A stretch of 5,409 bases of DNA from an uncultured Coriobacteriaceae bacterium. Lineage in GTDB: Bacteria > Actinomycetota > Coriobacteriia > Coriobacteriales > Eggerthellaceae. Of the stretch, positions 1 through 5,409 are shown piece by piece. Each line of letters opens with the position of its first letter. Position 1 is the stretch's first letter. The position numbers were made by a program, and so were the translations under genes. The stretch spans positions 1-5,409 of the forward strand of contig CACXFZ010000006.1 of assembly GCA_902767025.1 (NCBI GenBank). The letters run 5' to 3'. The notes below the pieces were generated by a model. That model did no database searches. It was given only the letters and a program-made list of their open reading frames with translations, and was not told the origin of the DNA.

Positions 1-344
1 ACAACGACGTGGAACCCCAGACCGTGGAAGCGGTGCTCGTCCAGGCCGCGGACGCCATTTCCGCTGCCCGGCCCGGCGCCCGCCGCGAAAGCCTTGAGAA
101 TTATATCAAGCGCCTGGAGAAGCTCGAGGAGATCGCCAACGCGCACAAGGGCGTCGAGCGCACGTACGCTATCCAGGCTGGCCGCGAGGTCCGCGTGATG
201 GTGGAGCCCGAGATCGTCGACGAGGCCGCCACGGTCGTGCTGGCCCACGACATCGCCCAGCAGATCGAAAACGAGATGACCTATCCCGGCCAGGTGAAGG
301 TCGTCGTCATTCGCGAAAGCCGAGCTGTCGACATAGCTAAGTAG
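1..344 (+). CDS. rny: Ribonuclease Y, C-terminal part (5' end outside window)
   Basis: RNase Y is a membrane-anchored endoribonuclease that starts bulk mRNA turnover. Only the last ~113 codons are visible; the reading frame is open from position 3 and ends at TAG 342-344. The visible part begins with DVEPQTVEAVLVQAADAIS, followed by a segment reading ARPGARRESLENYIKRLEKL, then YAIQAGREVRVMVEP, and ends with YPGQVKVVVIRESRAVDIAK. These are the hallmark end of the RNase Y HD domain and its C-terminal domain, and the closing 'ETRAVEYAK'-type tail is nearly diagnostic. The N-terminal transmembrane helix, coiled coil, KH domain and catalytic HD motif lie upstream, so catalytic integrity cannot be judged. 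A GTG at 9 is an internal valine codon, not a start. The next gene begins 4 nt after the stop, so the two are probably co-transcribed. Confidence 0.95.
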   Translation, partial: NDVEPQTVEAVLVQAADAISAARPGARRESLENYIKRLEKLEEIANAHKGVERTYAIQAGREVRVMVEPEIVDEAATVVLAHDIAQQIENEMTYPGQVKVVVIRESRAVDIAK

Positions 345-348
345 GCGC

Positions 349-1464
349 ATGGCCAACGAAGATCTGAAACGATTCGTCGCCCAGGTGACGGGCAACGACC
401 ATCTCAGGATCGAAGACGACCTGGGCGACGGCTATGTGCGCCTGCTCAGTGCCGAAGCGGAGCGGCGCCAGGCCAAGCACGACATACGCGGCACCGAGGA
501 CATCGTCATCGAGATGCTGCGAAACTCGCGCGATGCCGGTGCACGCAACATCTTCGTCGCCGTGTCGCGCGACGGATCGCTTCGGCGCCTGACGATGATC
601 GACGATGGCGCCGGCATTCCTGAAAACCTGACGAACCGCGTCTTCGAGGCGCGCGTGACCAACAAGCTCGACAGCATGCACATCGACACCTGGGGCGTGC
701 ACGGGCGCGGCATGGCGCTTTATGCCGTCAAGGTGAACTCGCAGGAAGCGTACGTGGCGGCAACCTCGAGGCAGGGCGGCACATCGTTTGTGGTGGTCAC
801 CGACACGACCAAGCTTCCCGAGAAAAGCGACCAGAGCGCGATGCCCGTCTTCAGCGTTTCGGATGCGGGGACGGTGGTGGTGCGCGGCCCGCGCAACATC
901 AACCGCACGGTCGCCGAGTTCGCCTACGTCGACCGCGACAAGTGCTCGGTGTACCTGGGCACGCCCGTCGAGATAGCCGCCACGCTGTGGCAGTTCGCCA
1001 TGTCGGGCACCAGTTCGAGCACGCGCGCCTTCTGCCACGACCCGCTCGATTTGGCCGTCTGCAAGCGGCTCGCGATCGCGGCAACCCCCGAGCAGTTCGC
1101 GCAGATCGCTGCCGATGTGGGCCTGGACATATCCGAGCGCAGTGCGCGCAGGATCCTGGATGGCGACATCAAGGCGCTCGACGACATCGCCGATGGCATC
1201 AACCCCTACGAGAGCGGGTCGCGTCCGCGCAAGAAGAAGGGCACGGCGCTTGGCGTGGAAAACCCGGCCGCGCGCATCGTCGGAAAGGGCGACAAGCGCA
1301 GCCTGCACATCGACAGGGAAGACGTCGATGCGTTCAAAGACCAGGTGCTCGAGGCGTTCCAGCCCTTGGCCCAGGCGTACTACCTGGAGCAGGACGCGGA
1401 CGTCGACGTGACGGTGCGCGGAGACGAGCTGCGCGTTGCGATCAAGGTGCGCAAGCTCGACTGA
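349..1464 (+). CDS. GHKL-fold (MutL/TopoVIB-like) ATP-binding protein with HTH-like C-terminal region, unassigned family
   Basis: A 371-residue predicted soluble protein with an N-terminal Bergerat (GHKL) ATP-binding fold. The N-box is E55-x3-N59-x2-D62-A-G-A, the G1 box is D85-D86-G87-A-G89-I-P, and the G2-like box is G116-V-H-G119-R-G121. The NSRDAGA string and the VTNKL at 103-107 resemble the NSLDAGA and TSKI motifs of MutL. There is no His-phosphotransfer domain and no MutL endonuclease motif, so it is neither a sensor kinase nor a full MutL. Residues 247-271 (PEQFAQIAADVGLDISERS and onward to RRILDG) read like a helix-turn-helix, followed by a basic patch RPRKKK at 292-297 and a short strand-rich tail. 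ATG 349 lies 4 nt after the rny stop with only a weak AGG at 343-345, suggesting translational coupling to rny. I do not recognise a named family. Nucleic-acid-linked ATPase activity is inference; ATP binding is well supported. Confidence 0.85.
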   Translation: MANEDLKRFVAQVTGNDHLRIEDDLGDGYVRLLSAEAERRQAKHDIRGTEDIVIEMLRNSRDAGARNIFVAVSRDGSLRRLTMIDDGAGIPENLTNRVFEARVTNKLDSMHIDTWGVHGRGMALYAVKVNSQEAYVAATSRQGGTSFVVVTDTTKLPEKSDQSAMPVFSVSDAGTVVVRGPRNINRTVAEFAYVDRDKCSVYLGTPVEIAATLWQFAMSGTSSSTRAFCHDPLDLAVCKRLAIAATPEQFAQIAADVGLDISERSARRILDGDIKALDDIADGINPYESGSRPRKKKGTALGVENPAARIVGKGDKRSLHIDREDVDAFKDQVLEAFQPLAQAYYLEQDADVDVTVRGDELRVAIKVRKLD

Positions 1465-1481
1465 CGCCCGGTTGACGGTTT

Positions 1482-1515
1482 TGGCAAACGCGCATCAAGC
1501 GCAGGGTATTTGCCA
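1482..1515. repeat. Inverted repeat, hairpin-capable, overlapping the spoVS -35 element
   Basis: TGGCAAA at 1482-1488 is the exact reverse complement of TTTGCCA at 1509-1515. Inside it, GCGC 1490-1493 can pair with GCGC 1499-1502 around the loop ATCAA. The right outer arm contains the TTGCCA proposed as the -35. No T-run follows on either strand, so it does not look like an intrinsic terminator. It could be a repressor operator or chance. The arms are short and the internal loop is lopsided (1 versus 6 nt). Confidence 0.4.
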
Positions 1516-1538
1516 CAATCAAAACAGAAGGGTAGAAT
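1510..1538 (+). promoter_or_regulatory. Predicted sigma70-type promoter for spoVS-miaB-miaA-hflX
   Basis: TTGCCA (1510-1515) and TAGAAT (1533-1538) are separated by exactly 17 nt. They match the TTGACA/TATAAT consensus at four and five of six positions respectively. The site lies in the only sizeable intergenic gap of the window, which is visibly more AT-rich than the flanking genes. Transcription would start near 1545, leaving a leader of about 77 nt before the chosen spoVS start. The -10 also fits the RNNGAAT half of a sigma-H promoter, but no matching -35 lies at the right spacing, so the housekeeping sigma factor is preferred. Confidence 0.6.
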
Positions 1539-1545
1539 ATCGAAA

Positions 1546-1572
1546 ATGCATAGGTGAACTGCGTTTATGCAT
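1546..1572. repeat. Paired ATGCAT palindromes 21 bp apart at the predicted transcription start
   Basis: ATGCATA (1546-1552) and TATGCAT (1566-1572) form an inverted repeat with a 13-nt spacer, and each also contains the 6-bp palindrome ATGCAT. The two palindromes are offset by 21 bp, about two helical turns, directly downstream of the predicted -10. This is the geometry expected of a dimer-of-dimers operator. In RNA the arms could instead form a 7-bp stem with loop GGTGAACTGCGTT. Either role is inference; chance occurrence in this AT-rich leader is possible. Confidence 0.35.
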
Positions 1573-1611
1573 GGCACTAACAAGGCAGAAACGAAGCTTA
1601 GATGGATGACG

Positions 1612-1616
1612 AAAGG
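1612..1616 (+). promoter_or_regulatory. Ribosome binding site deciding the spoVS start
   Basis: AAAGG, preceded by G at 1611, lies 6 nt upstream of GTG 1623. The upstream in-frame ATG at 1602 has no comparable Shine-Dalgarno: the nearest AAGG, at 1582-1585, is 16 nt away. This favours initiation at the GTG. Confidence 0.55.
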
Positions 1617-1622
1617 CAGAAC

Positions 1623-1946
1623 GTGTCAGCAAGCATCGAGAACAAGGTCGAAAACGGGTTTCTGAAGGTATCTTCGAAATCGTCTCCTGCGTCGGTTGCC
1701 GGCGCCATTGCCGGCATGGTCAAAGACGGCGTGGAGGTCGAAATCCAATCCGTTGGCGCGGGTGCGGTCAACCAGGCGGTCAAGGCCATCGCCATCTCGC
1801 GCGGGTTCCTTTCCCCGATAGGCATCGAGCTCGCCTGCATTCCCAGCTTCGCCGACATCGTCATCGACGGAGAGTACCGCACGGCCATCAGGTTCAAGAT
1901 GGTGCCCCGGTACTTGTCCGGCGTGCCCACCACCCAAGACCAGTAG
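1623..1946 (+). CDS. spoVS: Stage V sporulation protein S (SpoVS), Alba-like small protein
   Basis: A 107-residue protein with a complete SpoVS domain at about residues 14-96. It begins with LKVSSKSSPASVAGAIAG, continues with IQSVGAGAVNQAVKAIAISR and ends with IDGEYRTAIRFKMVPR, the block pattern of the family. Bacillus SpoVS is about 86 residues, so this copy has a ~13-residue N-terminal extension and an ~11-residue tail. SpoVS is needed for proper spore septation and coat formation in B. subtilis and adopts an Alba-like fold; its biochemical role is unclear, and nucleic-acid binding is suggested for the fold. GTG 1623 was chosen for its AAAGG site; ATG 1602 in the same frame would add seven residues (MDDERQN). 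It is the first gene after the predicted promoter, and miaB follows 23 nt downstream. If the host is a non-sporulating actinobacterium, its role must be something other than sporulation. Confidence 0.93.
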   Translation: MSASIENKVENGFLKVSSKSSPASVAGAIAGMVKDGVEVEIQSVGAGAVNQAVKAIAISRGFLSPIGIELACIPSFADIVIDGEYRTAIRFKMVPRYLSGVPTTQDQ

Positions 1947-1969
1947 CAATCCAGCTTCACGTGCACCAT

Positions 1970-3316
1970 ATGTTCGAGAACACGACGTTTTCCGTTACAA
2001 CGTTCGGCTGCCAGATGAACAAGCACGATTCCGAGCGGATCGCCGGAATGATGCAGGCGCTCGGCTCCAGGCCGGTCGACACCATCGAAGAAGCCGATTT
2101 CAGCATATTCATGACCTGCTGCGTGCGCGAGAAGGCCGACGAGCGGCTGATGGGCAACGTGGCATCGATGAAGAACATCCCTTTGCGCGCGGGAACGCCG
2201 CTGTCGAAGCGCTACGTGGCCATCGGCGGCTGCATCGGCCAGCGCGATGGCGAGCAGCTGCTCAAGACCCTCAAGCACGTCGACGTGGTGTTCGGCACGC
2301 ACAACATGGAAGAGCTGCCGCACCTGCTGCAGGAGGCGCTGGAAGGCGAGCGCACGGCATCGGTGCGCGAGGGCCGCGACGCCTTTGTCGACGACTTGCC
2401 TGAATCGCGCGAGCACAGCTGGGCTGCCTGGCTGCCCATCACGGTGGGGTGCAACAACTTCTGTTCGTACTGCATCGTCCCCTACGTGCGGGGAAGGGAG
2501 CTCAGCCGCCCATTCGAAGAGCTGGTGGACCTGGCGCAGTCCTACGTGGACCAGGGCGTGAAGGAGATCACGCTGTTGGGCCAGAACGTCAATTCCTACG
2601 GCCGCGACCTGTACGGCGAGCCGCGCTTCGCAGAAGTGCTCGATGCCGTGGCGGCCACGGGTGTGCAGCGCCTGCGCTTTGCCACGAGCCATCCGAAAGA
2701 CCTGACCGACGAGGTCATCGGCAAATTCGCAACCCTGCCGAACCTGATGCCCGCGCTTCACCTGCCCGTGCAATCGGGCTCGAACGCCATCCTGAAGGAC
2801 ATGAGGCGCGTCTACACGCGCGAGCACTACCTGGGCTTGGTGGACAAGCTGCGCGACGCCTGCCCCGACATCGCGCTTTCGACCGACGTGATCGTCGGGT
2901 TCCCGGGCGAGACCGAGCAGGACTTCCAGGACACGCTCGAGCTGATAGATTCCGTGGGGTACCACCAGGTGTTCAGCTTCATCTACAGCAAGCGTGCCGG
3001 CACCCCTGCGGCCGAAATCGAGGACAACACTCCGCGCGAGGTCATCCAGGACCGGTTCGACCGACTGCTCAAGGTGGTCGAAACGCGCGCATACGAGGCG
3101 AACCAGCGCGACTTGGACACGCACATCGACGTGCTGGTGGAAGGTTCGAGCAAATCGAATAGCGCGGTGCTCACCGCCCGATCGCCCAAGAACCAGACCG
3201 TGCACATCTCGGTGGACGGGCTTGAGCGTGCGCCCGAGCCGGGGCAGATCGTGAGAGCGCATATCGTTCAGGCCAAGACCTGGTATCTGGTGGGACAGCT
3301 CGAAGATGCCCGCTGA
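1970..3316 (+). CDS. miaB: tRNA-2-methylthio-N6-dimethylallyladenosine37 synthase MiaB
   Basis: MiaB is a radical-SAM methylthiotransferase that converts i6A37 to ms2i6A37 in tRNAs reading UNN codons. The 448-residue length is usual. The N-terminal UPF0004 domain starts with TTFGCQMN and supplies cluster cysteines C14, C50 and C88. The radical-SAM motif is C161-x3-C165-x2-C168 within GCNNFCSYCIVPYVRGRE, where the PYVRGRE-type context separates MiaB from MtaB and RimO. Typical downstream motifs include LLGQNVNSYG, HLPVQSGS and DVIVGFPGET. A TRAM domain for tRNA binding spans about 380-445. The segment normally read NTC is MTCC here (residues 48-51), keeping the ligand cysteine. ATG 1970 is chosen because it gives the standard N-terminus; GTG 1961 is possible. 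Neither has a Shine-Dalgarno, so translation may depend on coupling to spoVS. It overlaps miaA by 11 nt. Confidence 0.97.
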   Translation: MFENTTFSVTTFGCQMNKHDSERIAGMMQALGSRPVDTIEEADFSIFMTCCVREKADERLMGNVASMKNIPLRAGTPLSKRYVAIGGCIGQRDGEQLLKTLKHVDVVFGTHNMEELPHLLQEALEGERTASVREGRDAFVDDLPESREHSWAAWLPITVGCNNFCSYCIVPYVRGRELSRPFEELVDLAQSYVDQGVKEITLLGQNVNSYGRDLYGEPRFAEVLDAVAATGVQRLRFATSHPKDLTDEVIGKFATLPNLMPALHLPVQSGSNAILKDMRRVYTREHYLGLVDKLRDACPDIALSTDVIVGFPGETEQDFQDTLELIDSVGYHQVFSFIYSKRAGTPAAEIEDNTPREVIQDRFDRLLKVVETRAYEANQRDLDTHIDVLVEGSSKSNSAVLTARSPKNQTVHISVDGLERAPEPGQIVRAHIVQAKTWYLVGQLEDAR

Positions 3317-4313
3317 TGCCGCGCACACCCCGCCTGTTCCCGCCGTGGTGGGTGCCACGGCGTCGGGAAAGTCGTTGGTGGCAGACCTGATGGCGCAGCG
3401 CCTGGGATTTGCCGTGCTCAGCGCCGACAGCATGCAGGTGTATGCCGGCATGGACGTCGGCACCGGCAAGGTCCCGGTCGAACAGCGTCATGTCGACTAC
3501 TACGGATTGGACATCGCCGATCCTGCTTGCCCATATTCGGTTGCAAGCTTCCAGCAGTACGGCCGCAGCGTCATCGAGCGGCTGTTCTCGGAAGGTTCCG
3601 GGTGCGTGGTGTGCGGTGGCACGGGCCTCTACATCAAGGCATTGCTCGACGACATGGTGTTTCCCGCAGGAGAGCAGGTGGGCAATCCCGTGCGCGACAA
3701 GTACAACCAGCTCGTGGATGAGCACGGGCCGCACCATGTGTGGGGAATGCTCAACGACGTCGATCCCGCCTCTGCGCAAGCAATAGACCCTCACGATGCC
3801 AAGCGCATCGTGCGCGCGTTCGAGATGCTCGAAACCGGCGTGTCCTACGCCGAGCAGAAAGAGGCGTTTTCGCAGATAGGCGCCTACTATCCCGCGTGCT
3901 ACATCGGGTTGCGCGTGGAGCCGGATGTGCTGCGGGCGCGCATAGATGCGCGTGTCGAGGACATGTTCGCCCAGGGGCTCGTAGAGGAGACCGAACGGCT
4001 GCGTGCAGCTGGGGCGGATGAGGGGCTGACGGCAAAAAAGGCCATCGGCTATGCGCAGGCGAACGCGTATCTGGACGGCCGGATGACGCTTGACGAGGCG
4101 AAGGAGTCGGTCAAGGTCGCCACGCACCAGTACGCCAAAAGGCAGCGCACCTGGTTCAGGAAGGATGCGCGCATAACCTGGCTCGATGCAGACGACAACA
4201 GCGCGGAGGCGTTCGAGGCTCTTGCCTGCGAGGCGCTTGATGTCTACGAGCGGGCATGCGTGCAGCTGGAACGTCCGGACGGAACCGATGAGGCATGCGG
4301 GGTGGTTTCATGA
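3306..4313 (+). CDS. miaA: tRNA dimethylallyltransferase MiaA
   Basis: MiaA transfers the dimethylallyl group from DMAPP to N6 of A37, making i6A37, the substrate of MiaB encoded just upstream. The 335 residues show the P-loop GATASGKS (16-23), the catalytic-base motif S39-A-D41-S-M-Q44-V-Y, the GMDVGTGKV strand, DP-x3-YSV (72-79) and CGGTGLYIKALLDD (103-116). The HQYAKRQRTWFRKD block (274-287) closes the conserved core. The IDPHDAKRIVRAFE segment (160-173) has His where Asn is common in this motif. The tail after WLD (292-294) is about 40 residues and partly acidic, making the protein slightly longer than the usual 300-316. The start at ATG 3306 overlaps the end of miaB by 11 nt, with a weak GGGA at 3292-3295. 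The stop overlaps the hflX start (ATGA), so miaB-miaA-hflX are most likely translated from one transcript. Confidence 0.97.
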   Translation: MPADAAHTPPVPAVVGATASGKSLVADLMAQRLGFAVLSADSMQVYAGMDVGTGKVPVEQRHVDYYGLDIADPACPYSVASFQQYGRSVIERLFSEGSGCVVCGGTGLYIKALLDDMVFPAGEQVGNPVRDKYNQLVDEHGPHHVWGMLNDVDPASAQAIDPHDAKRIVRAFEMLETGVSYAEQKEAFSQIGAYYPACYIGLRVEPDVLRARIDARVEDMFAQGLVEETERLRAAGADEGLTAKKAIGYAQANAYLDGRMTLDEAKESVKVATHQYAKRQRTWFRKDARITWLDADDNSAEAFEALACEALDVYERACVQLERPDGTDEACGVVS

Positions 4314-5409
4314 CACGTGAGCGCTTTCCGTTGATAGACACGGCCGAGCAGCCCGAGCGAGCATTGCTGGTGGGCGTCGAGTGGCCCGGCTCTACCTGGT
4401 CGCTGGAAGAGACCCTCGACGAGCTCGAGCGGCTTGCCTGGACGGCGGGTGCGGTGGCGGTCGCGCGTGTCACGCAGAAGCTCGAATCCATCAACCCCAA
4501 GACGTTCGTGGGCAGCGGCAAGGTGGCCGAGATCGCATCGCTGTGCTCGGCCCAGGCGATCGACGTGGTCGTATTCGACGACGAGCTCACACCCTCGCAG
4601 CAGTCGAGCATCGAAAGGGCCGTGGGCAAGGACGTGAAGGTCATCGACAGGACCGCGCTGATCCTGGACATCTTCGCCCTGCATGCGCACACGCGGGAAG
4701 GCAGGCTGCAGGTGCGCCTGGCGCAGAACCAGTACCTGTACCCGCGTTTGCGCGGCATGTGGGCTCATCTGGCCAGCAACCGCATGGGCGGCGGCGTCGG
4801 CAGCAGGTTCGGCGAAGGCGAAAGCCAGCTCGAGGTCGACCGGCGCATGGTGCGCAAGCGCATCACGTCGATCAAACGCGAGCTCGAGCAGCTCGACCGC
4901 ACGCGCAAGGTGCAGCGCAGCAGCCGTGCGGAAAGCGGCGTGGTGCGCATAGCCCTGGCGGGATACACCAACGCCGGAAAGTCCAGCCTGCTCAACCGGC
5001 TGACCGATTCCGACGTGCTCAGCTACGACAAGCTGTTCGCCACGCTCGACTCCACGACGCGCCGCCTGGAGCTCGACCAGGGCCGCAACGTGACGATCAC
5101 GGACACCGTCGGCTTCATCCAGAAGCTGCCGACGACGCTGGTGGAGGCATTCAAGAGCACGCTGGACGAAGTGTCCGAATCGGACATCATCGTGCATGTG
5201 GTGGATGCGAGCACGTCCAACTTCGAGTCTCAGATGAAGGCCGTCGACGAGGTGCTCGAACAGATCGAGGCGCAATCCATCAGCCGGCTGGTCGTGTTCA
5301 ACAAGGTCGACCTGGTCGACGACGAGGGGCGCGAGGTGCTGCGAGCGCGCTTCCCCCAGGCGCTTCTGGTATCGGCCCATACCGGAGAAGGCATCCAGGA
5401 CCTGCTGAA
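4310..5409 (+). CDS. hflX: GTPase HflX, ribosome-associated (3' end outside window)
   Basis: HflX is a 50S-binding GTPase that splits stalled or idle ribosomes, notably under heat and antibiotic stress. 366 residues are visible; the family is usually about 420-430, so roughly the last 60 are missing. The N-terminal domain (about 15-205) has FVGSGKVAEI (66-75), DELTPSQQSSIE (91-102) and VIDRTALILDIFALHAHTRE (111-130), followed by a helical linker rich in Arg, Lys and Glu (175-205). The G domain has G1 GYTNAGKS (218-225), switch I FATLDSTTR (243-251), G3 DTVG (265-268), G4 NKVD (331-334) and G5 SAH (355-357). The loop usually written GPGETQLE is GEGESQLE here (168-175). ATG 4310 overlaps the miaA stop by 4 nt and has GGGGTGG at 4299-4305 as a plausible ribosome binding site. 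In Gammaproteobacteria hflX also follows miaA, with hfq between them; no hfq is present here. Confidence 0.96.
   Translation, partial: MTRERFPLIDTAEQPERALLVGVEWPGSTWSLEETLDELERLAWTAGAVAVARVTQKLESINPKTFVGSGKVAEIASLCSAQAIDVVVFDDELTPSQQSSIERAVGKDVKVIDRTALILDIFALHAHTREGRLQVRLAQNQYLYPRLRGMWAHLASNRMGGGVGSRFGEGESQLEVDRRMVRKRITSIKRELEQLDRTRKVQRSSRAESGVVRIALAGYTNAGKSSLLNRLTDSDVLSYDKLFATLDSTTRRLELDQGRNVTITDTVGFIQKLPTTLVEAFKSTLDEVSESDIIVHVVDASTSNFESQMKAVDEVLEQIEAQSISRLVVFNKVDLVDDEGREVLRARFPQALLVSAHTGEGIQDLL

Noticed and set aside
337..1308. A 323-codon - strand open frame opposite the ATPase gene
   Set aside because: The + strand frame has clear GHKL motifs. The antisense product is low-complexity in Arg/Ala/His with no recognisable fold or plausible upstream signal.
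349..1464. Calling the GHKL protein a histidine kinase or MutL
   Set aside because: It has no His-phosphotransfer domain, membrane segment or receiver partner. It also lacks the MutL GFRGEAL motif and C-terminal endonuclease/dimerisation region.
1482..1520. Intrinsic terminator after the ATPase gene
   Set aside because: The inverted repeat is not followed by a T-run on the + strand (CAATCAAAAC follows) nor on the - strand, and the stem is interrupted.
1501..1538. Sigma-H promoter for spoVS, as in Bacillus
   Set aside because: The -10 half fits RNNGAAT, but no AGGA-type -35 lies 11-12 nt upstream. A sigma70 reading with 17-nt spacing fits better.
1958..1972. Closely packed palindromes CACGTG, GTGCAC and CATATG at the spoVS-miaB junction
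   Set aside because: These are short 6-bp palindromes in a tiny intergenic gap. Nothing else supports an operator or restriction-related role.
1598..3469. A 623-codon open frame on the - strand opposite spoVS and miaB
   Set aside because: It lies antisense to two unmistakable genes. Its His/Arg/Val/Leu-rich translation shows no domain pattern, as expected for a GC-rich shadow frame.
4244..5380. A 378-codon - strand open frame opposite hflX, and the similar frame at 3171-4127 opposite miaB/miaA
   Set aside because: Both are complements of high-GC genes with strong family motifs. Their sequences are His/Leu/Ala/Arg-rich shadows.

Overview
The window is a gene-dense, high-GC stretch with every gene on the + strand. 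It looks like a housekeeping RNA-metabolism neighbourhood from a high-GC Gram-positive bacterium. Best guess is a Coriobacteriia member (Eggerthella/Slackia-like): the GC-rich codon use is actinobacterial, but RNase Y plus a SpoVS protein in Bacillota-like order would be unusual for most other Actinomycetota. This assignment is inference; no rRNA or other phylogenetic marker is present.

Layout. Positions 1-344 hold the 3' end of rny (RNase Y). After a 4-nt gap comes a 371-codon gene (349-1464) for a GHKL-fold ATP-binding protein of no assigned subfamily. Its ATPase motifs look more like MutL/topoisomerase VI-B than a histidine kinase, and its C-terminal half carries a helix-turn-helix-like segment and a basic patch. 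A leader of about 140-160 nt follows (1465-1622). It contains a well-formed sigma70-type promoter (TTGCCA-17 nt-TAGAAT), a hairpin-like inverted repeat whose right arm overlaps the -35, and two ATGCAT palindromes 21 bp apart just after the -10. Next are spoVS (1623-1946), miaB (1970-3316), miaA (3306-4313, overlapping miaB by 11 nt) and hflX (from 4310, ATGA overlap with miaA, running off the right edge).

How the genes fit together. MiaA prenylates A37 of UNN-reading tRNAs and MiaB methylthiolates the product, so two consecutive enzymes of ms2i6A37 synthesis are encoded side by side. HflX is a ribosome-splitting/rescue GTPase and RNase Y starts mRNA decay, so most of the segment concerns RNA and translation. 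SpoVS is a small Alba-like protein named for Bacillus sporulation. The order rny - one gene - spoVS - (tdh-kbl) - miaB is known from Bacillus subtilis, where the gene between rny and spoVS is ymdB. Here the unassigned GHKL ATPase sits in that slot and is the most interesting protein in the window. No rRNA, tRNA, CRISPR array, insertion sequence or convincing intrinsic terminator was seen.
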